Origin: Argyresthia goedartella
Taxonomy: Eukaryota > Arthropoda > Insecta > Lepidoptera > Argyresthiidae
Length of the DNA stretch: 64,000 nucleotides
Assembly: GCA_949825045.1 (NCBI GenBank)
Contig: OX463835.1
Coordinates: 21,469,201 to 21,533,200, forward strand
Direction: 5' to 3'
Below, one piece after another: positions 40,650-52,985 of the stretch. The notes beneath the pieces are model-generated. The model was not told the DNA's origin and did not search any database. It saw only the letters and a list, made by a program, of their open reading frames with translations. Each line of letters starts with the position of its first letter. The stretch's first letter is position 1. The translations under genes were made by a program, and so were the position numbers.

Positions 40650-41686
40650 AGAATGCTATCCAAACTAGCGGTGTCAGACCCTCCATATCATACCTCAATC
40701 GCATTTGTGTATTTGCAATCAACATAATAGCTTTCTCCGTTCCATAATAACCTTTCATTATTTAGTTATTCATAATTTTATTCAACGCGCAGCCAAATCG
40801 GCTCTGATCTCTACACATCTCGCAGGAATGCGACAAAAAAACTTGACCTGAACTGAACTTCCACGAATGAACCCACGCGTCTGCTCTGTTTTTTTTGCTA
40901 ACTTTGCCAGTAAGCTACGCAAAACCCCCAAACGTTATCTGAACCGATTCTCGTATTCAAAACAGCGCGGCGTTGGGCTAGCTCTGTATCACGCAGAATG
41001 AAGTATCAAATGTACCGACTCTCGTGAGCCATTACAGTAAGTTGCTGTTCTGTTGATTTCTCGTCACTCGCAGTTAGTCGCTCACTTAGTAATACTATAA
41101 CCTAAATTAATTATTTTTGACACCTTAAAATTTAATTTACAGTCACCCTTTTAAATACTACCCTATAGAAAGTCATTTTTTTCTCGTCTACAAATGTCAT
41201 TTTGAAAAGACCTCACTGTAGCATTTTTTTATTCCGACGGTTTTATAATTGCCAGCGAAATTAACAGTATGCACTAGTCTTTACAATGCTTCTACGTTAC
41301 GTAACGTAGAATATTTGTTACTAGTAACATAGAAGTAACGTTTAAGTAACGTAGAAGCTCGATTTTCAAGAGGTTTATAGGTTATAATTTCTAAATGAAG
41401 CCATATTTGGAAAAAATCTATAAACTATCATCTACATTATCCATTTCGACACATAGTTTTACATAAGCAATAGTTAAAAAGTCGATATTTACCTTTAATT
41501 CCACCAAAAAACACTTGATTTTTGCTGCCGAAACGGGGGGCCAATTCTCACAATGGCGATATTTTATCACATTCGACATTTATCGATCAAAATGACACAT
41601 TTCGATAAATATCACGACTAACCGATTCTCATGCAATGAAAAAAGGCACAATCGATAAATTATCGAGCAAATCAGTTCGATACGTA
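40650..41686. other. Non-coding stretch
   Basis: No gene. Small palindromes occur at 41290-41345 (ACGTTACGTAACGT; TTACTAGTAA). ATCGATAAAT-type repeats at 41575-41690 recur in both orientations. Confidence 0.4.
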
Positions 41687-41805
41687 TCGACTACTCTGTT
41701 TTTTTTTTTCCGTCTTTATCCCTAAGGAAAGGCAATAGCAATCAAAGCCGTACAGCCATGTCTTCAGTGTTTACATCTTCTTATTCCGTTTCCGAGGTTT
41801 CGAAA

Positions 41806-42145
41806 GGCCGAAGCCAGGTCTTCCGTATTTGTTGTTTTTAAGGCCAAAGCCGAGTCTTCCGTAGTTTTGTTTTTTAAGGCCGAAGCCAGGTCTTCCGTAT
41901 ATCTTGTTTTTAAGGCCGAAGCCAAGTCTTCCGTAGTTTTGATTTTTTCAGGCCGAAGCCAGGTCTTCCGTAGTTTTGTTTTTTAAGGCCGAAGCCAGGT
42001 CTTCCGTTTTTCATGTTTTTAAGGCCGAAGCCAAGTCTTCCGTAGTTTTGTTTTTTTAAGGCCGAAGCCAAGTCTTGCGTGTTTTTGTTTCAGCCGAAGC
42101 CAAGTCTTTTTGTTTGTTTTATAAGGCCGAAGCCACGTCACATTT
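41806..42145 (-). repeat. 3'-tail minisatellite of LINE copy 2 (10 units)
   Basis: Ten ~36-bp units with the core GGCCGAAGCCAGGTCTTCCG. The order of variant units matches copy 3 (for example the variant GGCCAAAGCCGAGTC second from the end), twice the number in copy 1. Confidence 0.85.
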
Positions 42146-42217
42146 GAGGAGTCATGTCCGTGTAATATATCTCTTAGTCCGTGTATTGTTCCAAGTCCGA
42201 TACATATTTTTACCACT

Positions 42218-45200
42218 CTAAATATCTTCAATAGTAGAGCAGATATAATCGTATATATATTGATAATTTTCAAAATTCTTCAATAAGTCAACAGTGGTAC
42301 GCGGGATATCTTCTGGTTTGTAGATGAGCAACAGTTTATCAATAAAGGCAAGGCGTTGTATAATATGGGCGGGGCAATCGAAAAATATATGATCCAGTGT
42401 TTGATTAGCGGCATTACAGATATTACAAATTGGCGAAGAAATAATTTGCATACGGTGAAGATGTGATCCGAAGCGACAGTGACCAAATCTGAGACGTGTC
42501 ATTATAACATAGAATTTCCTGCTTTTCCACATGTTTGACTTAGAGAACCAGGCACGTCCAATCCTTCCACTAACGGATCCGTACCAGGAACCTTTAACTG
42601 CAAGAGTTTGTTGCCAATAACTAAACCATTCTTGTTTCAAATTCTGTTTGAGATTGGTATTGAAATCAGAGTTTGGCACAGGTACAGTAGACTCAGGAGC
42701 ATTACTTTCAACGATCGCCTTGGCCAGGAAGTCGGCATTTTCGTTTCCTGTCACTCCGACATGAGATGGAGTCCACATAAAGATAATATGTACATTTAAT
42801 TTATGAAGTTGGGAGTAGCGATTCTTGATATCGTAAATAATATAATTGGTGTTGCAGTCTAGTTTGTTTGATTGAAGAGCTTTTAGAGTACTCATACTGT
42901 CAGATATTATGACCCACTTGTTTTCCGGGGAATCAGCTGGGTGTTCCGAAATATAAGTTAATGCTTTCGATATAGCAAGTGCTGCTGCTGAAAAGATACT
43001 CATTTCTTGTGGCAATTTCACTCCGAATCCATTTTTAATGTGCGGTAGGTATATAGCTGCGGCAACGCCGTTATCAGTTTTTGAACCATCAGTGTATATT
43101 TGAGTAAAATCAATATATCTTGCCAGTTGTTCACTGATTTCATGTTTATTCTTTTTCTCGGGATCAATATGAAATACCATTGAAGTGAATTTACTATCAA
43201 AATCGTCTGAGTAGCATGCCCAATGATCTTGGCTTCTATGTATATTAGACTGCTGATTAAAGTCAACCATATAGGAAAAATCATGAAGAATGTAGGGAGT
43301 TTTGGAGGAAGAGGCCAAAGCCTGATTATTTCTGTAAAAATGTACCAAATTTTTAAACAAAGGATGGGGCTCAATGGCTAACACTTTTAAGATAAACCTG
43401 TATTTTAGGTACTTGAAGCGAAGATTCAGCGGTGGAATATTACATTCCACTTGAAGGGAATTAATGGGCGTGGTTTTCATAGCACCAGTAATAAGTCTTA
43501 AATTGTTATTTTGAATTACTTCCAATTTTCTTACAAGTTGATCATTAGCTGCTAAGCAAATAAAGCCATATTCAAAATGACTCCGAACTATGGCCTTATA
43601 CAAAGTTATTAATACTTTCGGATCTGAACCCCAGTAAGTTTTAGTAAGAGACTTCAATATGTTATAACCCCTATTTGCAGAGAATATAATCTTATCAACA
43701 TATTTCTTCCACGAGCAGTTACCCGTAAAAATAACTCCCAAAAACTTGATCTCCGATGCAAACATTAAAGGAGTGTTATTAAAATAAATTTTAAACTGAG
43801 CTTGTTTGATTTTGTGGAAAATTAACACTTTAGATTTTTCAGGACTGATGTCTAAATTTAAATATTTGAAATAATTTGAGAACCTAGAAAGCGAATCATT
43901 TAGATTTCGCATAACCTCATTTGCATTCATTCCAGAGCTATATATCACCAAATCGTCCGCAAACTGAAGGTTTCGGACTTTGGAGCCCAAAATAAGATTA
44001 AGTTTATGAATATACAAAGTGAATAAGAGTGGGCTTAAAATCCCACCTTGACAAACTCCCTTAAAAGATGAGCGGGGACCGAGCAATTGATTGTTAATCT
44101 TAACATAAACTTTTCTGTCGTGAAGAAAGGAAAAAATAAAATCAATAAATTTAATAGGAATCCCAATGGAAGCTAATTCCCTACACAAAATATGATGATT
44201 GACATTATTGAATGCACCAACAACATCAAAAAAGACTCCGGCAAACGACATATTCTTCTTCACAGATTGAAAGATGTCTAATTGTAATTGAGCTATACTT
44301 TCTCTTGACGATCGACCTTTGCGAAACCCAAACTGGTTCATGGGTAGTATATGATTGGATTCAACAAAAAACTCTAGCCTTTGTTTTAGAACTTGTTCAA
44401 AAATTTTACCAACGCAAGATGTAAGTGCTATAGGTCTATATTAGTCAGGGCAATGTTTCTATTTATTTGGTTTTAATATTGGAATAAGACAATCTGATTT
44501 CCAATCATCAGGAATTATATTTTGAGACCATAAAGAATTGAACACATTTAAAAGAACTGATTTAGATTTATTAGAAAGCATTTTTAACATTTTGTAAGGA
44601 ATCCCGTCAAGGCCAAAAGCTGTATCTCTCCTAGATGAAATAGCTGACTGTAATTCTTGAAAAGAAAATGGTTTTACCAGAAATTCGCTATTCTTAGCAT
44701 GCACATAACTATGTAAATTCAAGTTAGACTCAACGGTATCAGGCGTATATTTTTTAAGGAATTCAAAGACCCAACTTATGTTATTGTTTGAGAAACTATG
44801 TACGAAAGTTTTATTAATTTTTTTCATGATAGTCCAAATATGCGAAATCGGCGTGGTTCTGTTGAAGGATTCACATAATGCAACCCAACTAATTTGTTTT
44901 TGCTGCTTTAATGTAAGCTTTTTAAGAGCTTGCTTCTTTTTGAAATTGATGTAATTACATTCAGTTGGATCATTTTTAAATTGAATATACGCTTCTTTAG
45001 AGCACTCTACAACCTGGCTGCATTTTTCATTCCACCATGGGAGAGGAATTATTTTTTTCCTAAATATGCCTGGTGATGAATTATTATTACGAAAACTGGA
45101 CACTGGTGATGAATTCCGAGCAGCTAAAATTAAAATATCAATAACATTTTTATAGCAATCTTTAGAGTTTGAGGTATCTATATTGAATTCTTGTAGAAGG

Positions 45201-45325
45201 GTATCTACATTTTTTAACTTCTCTTGAGAAGTTATTATAATAGGTCTGAAAATTGAAATAGGTAATTTTGTGTTTTCTTTACGTTTTAAGACCTGGAGAA
45301 TCATTTGCAATCATTTTTAGAGTGA

Positions 45326-45363
<38 letters not shown>

Positions 45364-46511
45364 TACGTATGTACGTGATCAAAATTATGGAATTCGTTTT
45401 CTCAATAACTACTGGACCGAATCGCTTTGATGACCATATCAATCGATACGCCACGTCATGACTTAGATCTGAAAGGAGTCTAGAAAAAATCGGTCCAGCG
45501 GTTCGTTTTTTATTTGTAAAAAACTGACTTTTTTGAACACGCAACGTTAATTTTGTATGTAATTCCAAGTATTGAGGGGTAGATGTGGGTTTTTGAGGGT
45601 GCTGGTTTCGAATCTTTCATCAGTTTTTTAAAATTCAAAATGGCGGACCCACTATGACGTCATCTTTTTCGTGAAAATTCTTTAAATTCGATAAAAAAAG
45701 AATTCTTCTCAAGAGAAGTTGCTTGTACGGTACTTGCTGCCGAACCGATTTTTTTGTAATTATTCCAATTAACACGACGAAAGTTTAAATGAGTTTTCAT
45801 AGCTGAACAGTCTAATGTAGATGAAGTGTAAGGTGAATTGTTGTGAATAAGTATTTTAATTATTACTGGAAGATGGTAACTACCTAGCGGGTCATCATAC
45901 ACTGTCCAATCACAGTTCAGAGCCAGTGATGGAGAAATAAAAGAAAGATCTAAAGCATTTCGCCTCCATTGGTGTGATCCAATAGTGGTCATTTGGCCAT
46001 CATTTAGCAAAACTAAGTTATTGTCATTAGTACTTGAAAGGACATCACGACCACGAGCGTCTGTTGATTGACATCCCCATGCCGAATGGAGAGCGTTGAA
46101 ATCTCCCGCAAAAAGCAAAGGTTCTGGAACACTTTGTATAAGTTGATCAAATTTATGTTTGGTAAAAACCGGTAGACAGTTTTTAGGGCTATAAAAACTA
46201 ACCATTGATACTTCCTTATTATCTCCGTACATTAAACGTATTGCTTTGTTCTGAATGGAATTATCATAAAATGTATCAAGTTTTCTAAAAGTTAAGCTGT
46301 TATGAACAATTATGGCAACACCATTATGGTCGTTGCCGGAGTCCAATCTACAAATATTATAACCTCGAATATTGAAACGTTGATTCGGTTTTAGCCAAGT
46401 TTCACAAATAATTGCTACGTGAATATTATTCTCCTTCAGGAAATGTGTTAAAACAAGTCTATTACTAATTAAACTTTGTGAGTTCCATTGTATTATGTTT
46501 AATTGATCCAT
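42218..46511 (-). pseudogene. LINE copy 2 ORF2, two nonsense changes and a MITE insertion
   Basis: Endonuclease from the ATG at 46509-46511 to about 45756, identical in plan to copy 1. A 533-bp insertion then splits the frame (45216-45748). The reverse transcriptase continues to 44459, where two point changes create TAG and TAA within the stretch that reads NKEKHCPDSYRPI in copy 1. From 44341 to 42218 the frame is open through FADD, RNase H and the C-terminal zinc motif. It has 36 extra bp (43233-43268) relative to copies 1 and 3, upstream of RNase H. Confidence 0.87.
45216..45748. mobile_element. 533-bp MITE in LINE copy 2
   Basis: Absent from copies 1 and 3, so it is a clean insertion into a T-run (T6 on the left, T7 on the right). 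Near each end lies a short palindrome, AACTTCTCTTGAGAAGTT on the left and CTTCTCAAGAGAAG on the right; the two are inverses of each other. The interior has a (GT)n run at 45331-45360 and the block AAAAATCGGTCCAGCGGTTC, common in insect repeats. Outer ~30 bases on the right (TTGCTTGTACGGTACTTGCT) lack a partner on the left. No coding frame. Confidence 0.75.
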
Positions 46512-46528
46512 TAAAAAAAAATAAGAAA

Positions 46529-47614
46529 TTAATTACTCTTACTTAGTGTTTCAAGAAGAATGGTTTTAATGTTTTGTGAATTAATTGAAAGTTCGTTTGT
46601 TTTGTTCTGAGTTAGTAACTTAGTTACTGAGCCTACTATAATGTTCATTATATGTTCTGAATTGAGAAGCAGTGCTAGCTGATCAGAAGGGCTTTTAGAT
46701 ATTAGTGGAGGAAATGATTTTTCCAGGGTTTCAGCAAATGTTTTCTTGTCTAATTTCATTTTGTTTTGATTAATTTTCTCCTTTTTTACAGGGCAGTCAG
46801 GTGAGATGGCGATATGATTGCCTTTGCAATGACAGCAAGAGGCATCCGCTGCATCAACTGTGCAAGACTTGAAGTTGTGGCTGCCTGAGCAGATAGAGCA
46901 CTTCTCTGCGTTTTTACAAAATTTAGCTATGTGTCCATACCTCAGGCACCGCAGACACTGCTTCACTGGAGCGATGTACGGGCGAACCTCGAAGCGCCAG
47001 CTGTGCAGATCCACACTGTCGGGCAGGGATGGGCAGGAGAATGTTATTGAGACTGTCTTCAACGGCTGGAACTCAACAGTGTTATTGTTAATTGTTCTTT
47101 TCATAAATCTTCTTACTGATACTATGTTTTTGGAGCAAGAAATATTTGAATAGATCTGCTCATTGGATAAATCAAGTGGCACATGTTGTATTACTCCAGT
47201 CACTTCAGTGGCCGTAGCAGGAATAGTCGCCTTTAGTTTGTATGAATCCAGAAATGTTTTATTGCTTAAAGCTGCATTGGCGAGCCCTGGCCGCTCAAAC
47301 ACAACGCCAATCTTGTATTTGTTGATGCGTCTTAACTGTTTTATGCCTTTATTGAATCTTTTGAGGCAGTTCGCTAGAGCCATCATGTCTCTGTCGCCCA
47401 ATGCCTTGCCAGTGTCGCTGCTTTCAAAATAAAAGATATAATCTAATTTACCTCCATCCAGTGGGTAATAACGGACATAATCCGGGACCTGAAAAGGCTT
47501 ATACTTATCCTTGTCATCTTTTGGTTCATCACACGGACTTGAGGATTCCCCACTATCAGACAGATCCTCCTCCTCCTCTTCCTTCTTTCTTTTCTTAGGC
47601 TTCTTCCTGCCCAT
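46529..47614 (-). CDS. LINE copy 2 ORF1 (Gag-like), intact 361 aa
   Basis: Begins MGRKKPKKRKKEEEEEDLSD at 47612-47614. The middle (about 55-215) is an RNA-binding-like region with no motif I can name. Three zinc knuckles follow: C220-x2-C223-x4-H228-x4-C233, C239-x2-C242-x3-H246-x4-C251, and C260/C263-H267-C274. The protein should coat LINE RNA and aid strand transfer, by analogy with I-factor ORF1. ORF2 starts 17 bp after its stop, in the usual arrangement. This is the only fully open ORF1 of the three copies. Confidence 0.85.
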   Translation of the reverse strand: MGRKKPKKRKKEEEEEDLSDSGESSSPCDEPKDDKDKYKPFQVPDYVRYYPLDGGKLDYIFYFESSDTGKALGDRDMMALANCLKRFNKGIKQLRRINKYKIGVVFERPGLANAALSNKTFLDSYKLKATIPATATEVTGVIQHVPLDLSNEQIYSNISCSKNIVSVRRFMKRTINNNTVEFQPLKTVSITFSCPSLPDSVDLHSWRFEVRPYIAPVKQCLRCLRYGHIAKFCKNAEKCSICSGSHNFKSCTVDAADASCCHCKGNHIAISPDCPVKKEKINQNKMKLDKKTFAETLEKSFPPLISKSPSDQLALLLNSEHIMNIIVGSVTKLLTQNKTNELSINSQNIKTILLETLSKSN

Positions 47615-47713
47615 TTTTAACCAATTTACAGTATTTTTAGATAGCCTACTGTAATTAAATTAAATTTTCAAAATTTAAATTAAAATTTTCCGCCTATCAA
47701 GACAAAAGTTCCC

Positions 47714-47821
47714 CTTTTAACAATCTCATCTCAAACACTCATGCTTCTTGACAGTTTAACTTTTTTTCATGAGCTCAAAGTCGATATTTTCAATGTCGAC
47801 TGCTTCAGAGTAGTCGAGGAT
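47714..47821. other. 108-bp spacer between head-to-head LINEs
   Basis: Separates the 5' ends of copies 2 and 3. Contains CAGAGTAGTCGA (47806-47817), the inverse of the flank at 41687-41698. No gene. Confidence 0.8.
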
Positions 47822-48792
47822 AGCCTTTTCAGGTTCCGGATTATGTCCGTTATTACCCAGTGGATGGAGGTAAATTAGATTATATCGTTTATTTTGAAAG
47901 CAGCGACACTGGCAAGGCATTGGGCGACAGAGACATGATGGCTCTAGCGAACTGCCTCAAAAGATTCAATAAAGGCATAAAACAGTTAAGACGTATCAAC
48001 AAATACAAGATTGGCGTTGTGTTTGAGCGGCCAGGGCTCGCCAATGCAGCTTTAAGCAATAAAACATTTCTGGATTCATACAAACTAAAGGCGACTATTC
48101 CTGCTACGGCTACTGAAGTGACTGGAGTAATACAACATGTGGCACTTGATTTATCCAATGAGCAGATCTATTCAAATATTTCTTGCTCCAAAAACATAGT
48201 ATCAGTAAGAAGATTTATGAAAAGAACAATTAACAATAACACTGTTGAGTTCCAGCCTTTGAAGATAGTCTCAATAACATTCTCCTGCCCATCCCTGCCC
48301 GACAGTGTGGATCTGAACAGCTGGCGCTTCGAGGTTCGCCCGTACATCGCTCCAGTGAAGCAATGTCTGCGGTGCCTGAGGTATGGACACATAGCTAAAT
48401 TTTGTAAAAACGCAGAGAAGTGCTCTATCTGCTCAGGCAGCCACAACTTCAAGTCTTGCACAGTTGATGCAGCGGATGCCTCTTCCTGTCATTGCAAAGG
48501 TAATCATATCGCCATCTCACCTGACTGCCCTGTAAAAAAGGAGAAAATTAATCAAAACAAAATGAAATTAGACAAGAAAACATTTGCTGAAACCCTGGAA
48601 AAATCATTTCCTCCGCTAATATCTAAAAGCCCTTCTGATCAGCTAGCACTGCTTCTCAATTCAGAACATATAATGAACATTATAGTAGGCTCAGTAACTA
48701 AGTTACTAACTCAGAACAAAACAAAGGAACTTTCAATTAATTCACAAAACATTAAAACCATTCTTCTTGAAACACTGAGTAAGAGTAATTAA
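47822..48792 (+). pseudogene. LINE copy 3 ORF1, lacks N-terminus
   Basis: Open from the truncation point to the stop at 48790-48792 and otherwise intact, with all three zinc knuckles (CLRCLRYGHIAKFC; CSICSGSHNFKSC; CHCKGNHIAISPDC). The first ~38 codons, including the initiator and the Lys/Glu-rich start, are missing. Confidence 0.85.
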
Positions 48793-48809
48793 TTTCTTAT
48801 TTTTTTTTA

Positions 48810-51800
48810 ATGGATCAATTAAACATAATGCAATGGAACTCACAAAGTTTAATTAGTAATAGACTTGTTTTAACACATTTCCTGAAGGAGAATAATATTC
48901 ACGTAGCAATTATTTGTGAAACTTGGCTAAAACCGAATCAACGTTTCAATATTCGAGGTTATAATATTTGTAGATTGGACTCCGGCAACGACCATAATGG
49001 TGTTGCCATAATTGTTCATAACAGCTTAACTTTTAGAAAACTTGATACATTTTATGATAATTCCATTCAGAACATAGCAATACGTTTAATGTACGGAGAT
49101 AATAAGGAAGTATCAATTGTTAGTTTTTATAGCCCTAAAAACTGTCTACCGGTTTTTACCAAACATAAATTTGATCAACTTATACAAAGTGTTCCAGAAC
49201 CTGTGCTTTTTGCGGGAGATTTCAACGCTCTCCATTCGGCATGGGTATGTCAATCAACAGACGCTCGTGGTCGTGATGTTCTTTCAAGTACTAATGACAA
49301 TAACTTAGTTTTGCTAAATGAAGGCCAAATGACCACTATTGGATCACACCAATGGAGGCGAAATGCTTTAGATCTTTCTTTTATTTCTCCATCACTGGCT
49401 CTGAACAGTGATTGGACAGTGTATGATGACCCGCTAGGTAGTTACCATCTTCCAGTAATAATTAAAATACTTATTCACAACAATTCACCTTACACTTCAT
49501 CTCCATTAGACTGTTCAGCTATGAAAACTCATTTAAACTTTCGTCGTGTTAATTGGAATAATTACAAAAAAAATGTAGATACCCTTCTACAAGAATTCAA
49601 TATAAATACCTCAAACTCTAAAGATTGCTATAAAAATCTTATTGATATTTTAATTTTAGCTGCTCGGAATTCATCACCAGTGTCCAGTTTTCGTAATAAT
49701 AATTCATCACCAGGCATATTTAGGAAAAAAGAATTCCTCTCCCATGGTGGAATGAAAAATGCAGCCAGGTTGTAGAGTGCTCTAAAGAAGCGTATATTCA
49801 ATTTAAAAATGATCCAACTGAATGTAATTACATCAATTTCAAAAAGAAGCAAGCTCTTAAAAAGCTTACATTAAAGCAGCAAAAACAAATTAGTTGGGTT
49901 GCATTATGTGAATCCTTCAACAGAACCACGCCGATTTCGCATATTTGGACTATCATGAAAAAAATTAGTAAAACTTTCGTACATAGTTTCTCAAACAATA
50001 ACATAAGTTGGGTCTTTGAATTCCTTAAAAAATATACGCCTGATACCGTTGAGTCTAACTTGAATTTACATAGTTATGTGCATGCTAAGAATAGCGAATT
50101 TCTGGTAAAACCATTTTCTTTTCAAGAATTACAGTCAGCTATTTCATCTAGGAGAGATACAGCTTTTGGCCTTGACGGGATTCCTTACAAAATGTTAAAA
50201 ATGCTTTCTAATAAATCTAAATCAGTTCTTTTAAATGTGTTCAATTCTTTATGGTCTCAAAATATAATTCCTGATGATTGGATATCAGATTGTCTTATTC
50301 CAATATTAAAACCAAATAAAGAGAAACATTGCCCTGACTCATATAGACCTATAGCACTTACATCTTGCGTTGGTAAAATTTTTGAACAAGTTCTAAAACA
50401 AAGGCTAGAGTTTTTTGTTGAATCCAATCATATACTACCCATGAACCAGTTTGGGTTTCGCAAAGGTCGATCGTCAAGAGAAAGTATAGCTCAATTACAA
50501 TTAGACATCTTTCAATCTGTGAAGAAGAATATGTCGTTTGCCGGAGTCTTTTTTGATGTTGTTGGTGCATTCAATAATGTCAATCATCATATTTTGTGTA
50601 GGGAATTAGCTTCCATTGGGATTCCTATTAAATTTATTGATTTTATTTTTTCCTTTCTTCACGACAGAAAAGTTTATGTTAAGATTAACAGTCAATTGCT
50701 CGGTCCCCGCTCATCTTTTAAGGGAGTTTGTCAAGGTGGGATTTTAAGCCCACTCTTATTCACTTTGTATATTCATAAACTTAATCTTATTTTGGGCTCC
50801 AATGTCCGAAACCTTCAGTTTGCGGACGATTTGGTGATATATAGCTCTGGAATGAATGAAAATGAGGTTATGCGAAATCTAAATGATTCGCTTTCTAGGT
50901 TCTCAAATTATTTCAAATATTTAAATTTAGACATCAGTCCTGAAAAATCTAAAGTGTTAATTTTCCACAAAATCAAACAAGCTCAGTTTAAAATTTATTT
51001 TAATAACACTCCTTTAATGTTTGCATCGGAGATCAAGTTTTTGGGAGTTATTTTTACGGGTAACTGCTCGTGGAAGAAATATGTTGATAAGATTATATTC
51101 TCTGCAAATAGGGGTTATAACATATTGAAGTCTCTTACTAAAACTTACTGGGGTTCAGATCCGAAAGTATTAATAACTTTGTATAAGGCCATAGTTCGGA
51201 GTCATTTTGAATATGGCTTTATTTGCTTTGCAGCTAATGATCAACTTGTAAGAAAATTGGAAGTAATTCAAAATAACAATTTAAGACTTATTACTGGTGC
51301 TATGAAAACCACGCCCATTAATTCCCTTCAAGTGGAATGTAATATTCCACCGCTGAATCTTCGCTTCAAGTACCTAAAATACAGGTTTATCTTAAAAGTG
51401 TTAGCCATTGAGCCCCATCCTTTGTTTAAAAATTTGGTACAATTTTACAGAAATAATCTGGCTTTGGCCTCTTCCTCCAAAACTCCCTACATTCTTCATG
51501 ATTTTTCCTATATCCAAGATCATTGGGCATGCTACTCAGACGATTTTGATAGTAAATTCACTTCAATGGTATTTCATATTGATCCCGAGAAAAAGAATAA
51601 ACATGAAATCTGTGAACAACTGGCAAGATATATTGATTTTACTCAAATATACACTGATGGTTCAAAAACTGATAACGGCGTTGCCGCAGCTATATACCTA
51701 CCGCACATTAAAAATGGATTCGGAGTGAAATTGCCACAAGAAATGAGTATCTTTTCAGCAGAAGCACTTGCTATATCGAAAGCATTAACTTATATTTCGG

Positions 51801-52557
51801 AACACCCAGCTGATTCCCCGGAAAACAAGTGGGTCATAATATCTGACAGTATGAGTACTCTAAAAGCTCTTCAATCAAACAAACTAGACTGCAACACCAA
51901 TTATATTATTTACGATATCAAGAATCGCTACTCCCAACTTCATAAATTAAATGTACATATTATCTTTATGTGGACTCCATCTCATGTCGGAGTGACAGGA
52001 AACGAAAATGCCGACTTCCTGGCCAAGGCGATCGTTGAAAGTAATGCTCCTGAGTCTACTGTACCTGTGCCAAACTCTGATTTCATTACCAAACTCGTTT
52101 GAGTTTGGTAATGAATTGAAATTGAAAACAGAATTTGAAACAAGAATGGTTTAGTTATTGGCAACAAACTCTTGCAGTTAAAGGTTCCTGGTACGGATCC
52201 GTTAGTGGAAGGATTGGACGTGCCTGGTTCTCTAAGTCAAACATGTGGAAAAGCAGGAAATTCTATGTTATAATGACACGTCTCAGATTTGGTCACTGTC
52301 GCTTCGGATCACATCTTCACCGTATGCAAATTATTTCTTCGCCAATTTGTAATATCTGTAATGCCGCTAATCAAACACTGGATCATATATTTTTCGATTG
52401 CCCCGCCCATATTATACAACGCCTTGCCTTTATTGATAAACTGTTGCTCATCTACAAACCAGAAGATATCCCGCGTACCACTGTTGACTTATTGAAGAAT
52501 TTTGAAAATTATCAATATATTTACGATTATATCTGCTCTACTATTGAAGATATTTAG
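48810..52557 (+). pseudogene. LINE copy 3 ORF2, one frameshift and one fold-back insertion
   Basis: Endonuclease and linker open from 48810 to about 49733. A one-base loss in an A-run (near 49730) then shifts the frame (GIFRKKEFLSHGG against GIFRKKIIPLPWW in the others). The reverse transcriptase and RNase H are open from 49955 to 52102. A 29-bp insertion at 52097-52125 introduces a stop before the C-terminal zinc region, which is open again from 52135 to 52557. The catalytic LQFADDLVIYSSG and RNase H residues are preserved. Confidence 0.87.
52084..52125 (+). repeat. Fold-back micro-insertion in LINE copy 3
   Basis: CATTACCAAACTC (52084-52096) is followed by a 29-bp insertion whose first 17 bases are the inverse of the local sequence (GTTTGAGTTTGGTAATG). 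Copies 1 and 2 lack it. Confidence 0.85.
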
Positions 52558-52639
52558 AGTGGTAAAAATATGTATCGGACTTGGAACAATACACGGACTA
52601 AGAGATATATTACACGGACATGACTCCTCAAATGTGACG

Positions 52640-52985
52640 TGGCTTCGGCCTTATAAAACAAACAAAAAGACTCGGCTTCGGCTGAAACAAAAACACGCAA
52701 GACTTGGCTTCGGCCTTAAAAAAACAAAACTACGGAAGACTTGGCTTCGGCCTTAAAAACATGAAAAACGGAAGACCTGGCTTCGGCCTTAAAAAACAAA
52801 ACTACGGAAGACCTGGCTTCGGCCTGAAAAATCAAAACTACGGAAGACTTGGCTTCGGCCTTAAAAACAAGATATACGGAAGACCTGGCTTCGGCCTTAA
52901 AAAACAAAACTACGGAAGACTCGGCTTTGGCCTTAAAAACAACAAATACGGAAGACCTGGCTTCGGCCTTTCGAAACCTCGGAAA
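52640..52985 (+). repeat. 3'-tail minisatellite of LINE copy 3 (10 units)
   Basis: Ten ~36-bp units (CTTCGGCCTTAAAAAACAAA type). A 99-codon frame (52704-53003) stays open through most of it, reading GRPGFGLKKQNY-type repeats and ending SKPRKRNKKM. Confidence 0.85.

Larger units (their letters stand above)
41699..47713 (-). mobile_element. LINE copy 2 (same family as copy 1), full length
   Basis: Poly(A) (T-run from 41699) and the conserved 3' end on the left; the conserved 5' end (inverse of CTATCAAGACAAAAGTTCCC) at 47713. Contains an intact ORF1, a broken ORF2 with a 533-bp MITE inside, and a ten-unit tail array. The sequence next to its poly(A), TCGACTACTCTG (41687-41698), recurs inverted at 47806-47817, beside the start of copy 3. 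Confidence 0.88.

Noticed and set aside
52640..52985. Possible CRISPR-like array in the LINE tail
   Set aside because: The units are contiguous imperfect tandem repeats without spacers, in a eukaryotic LINE. It is a minisatellite.
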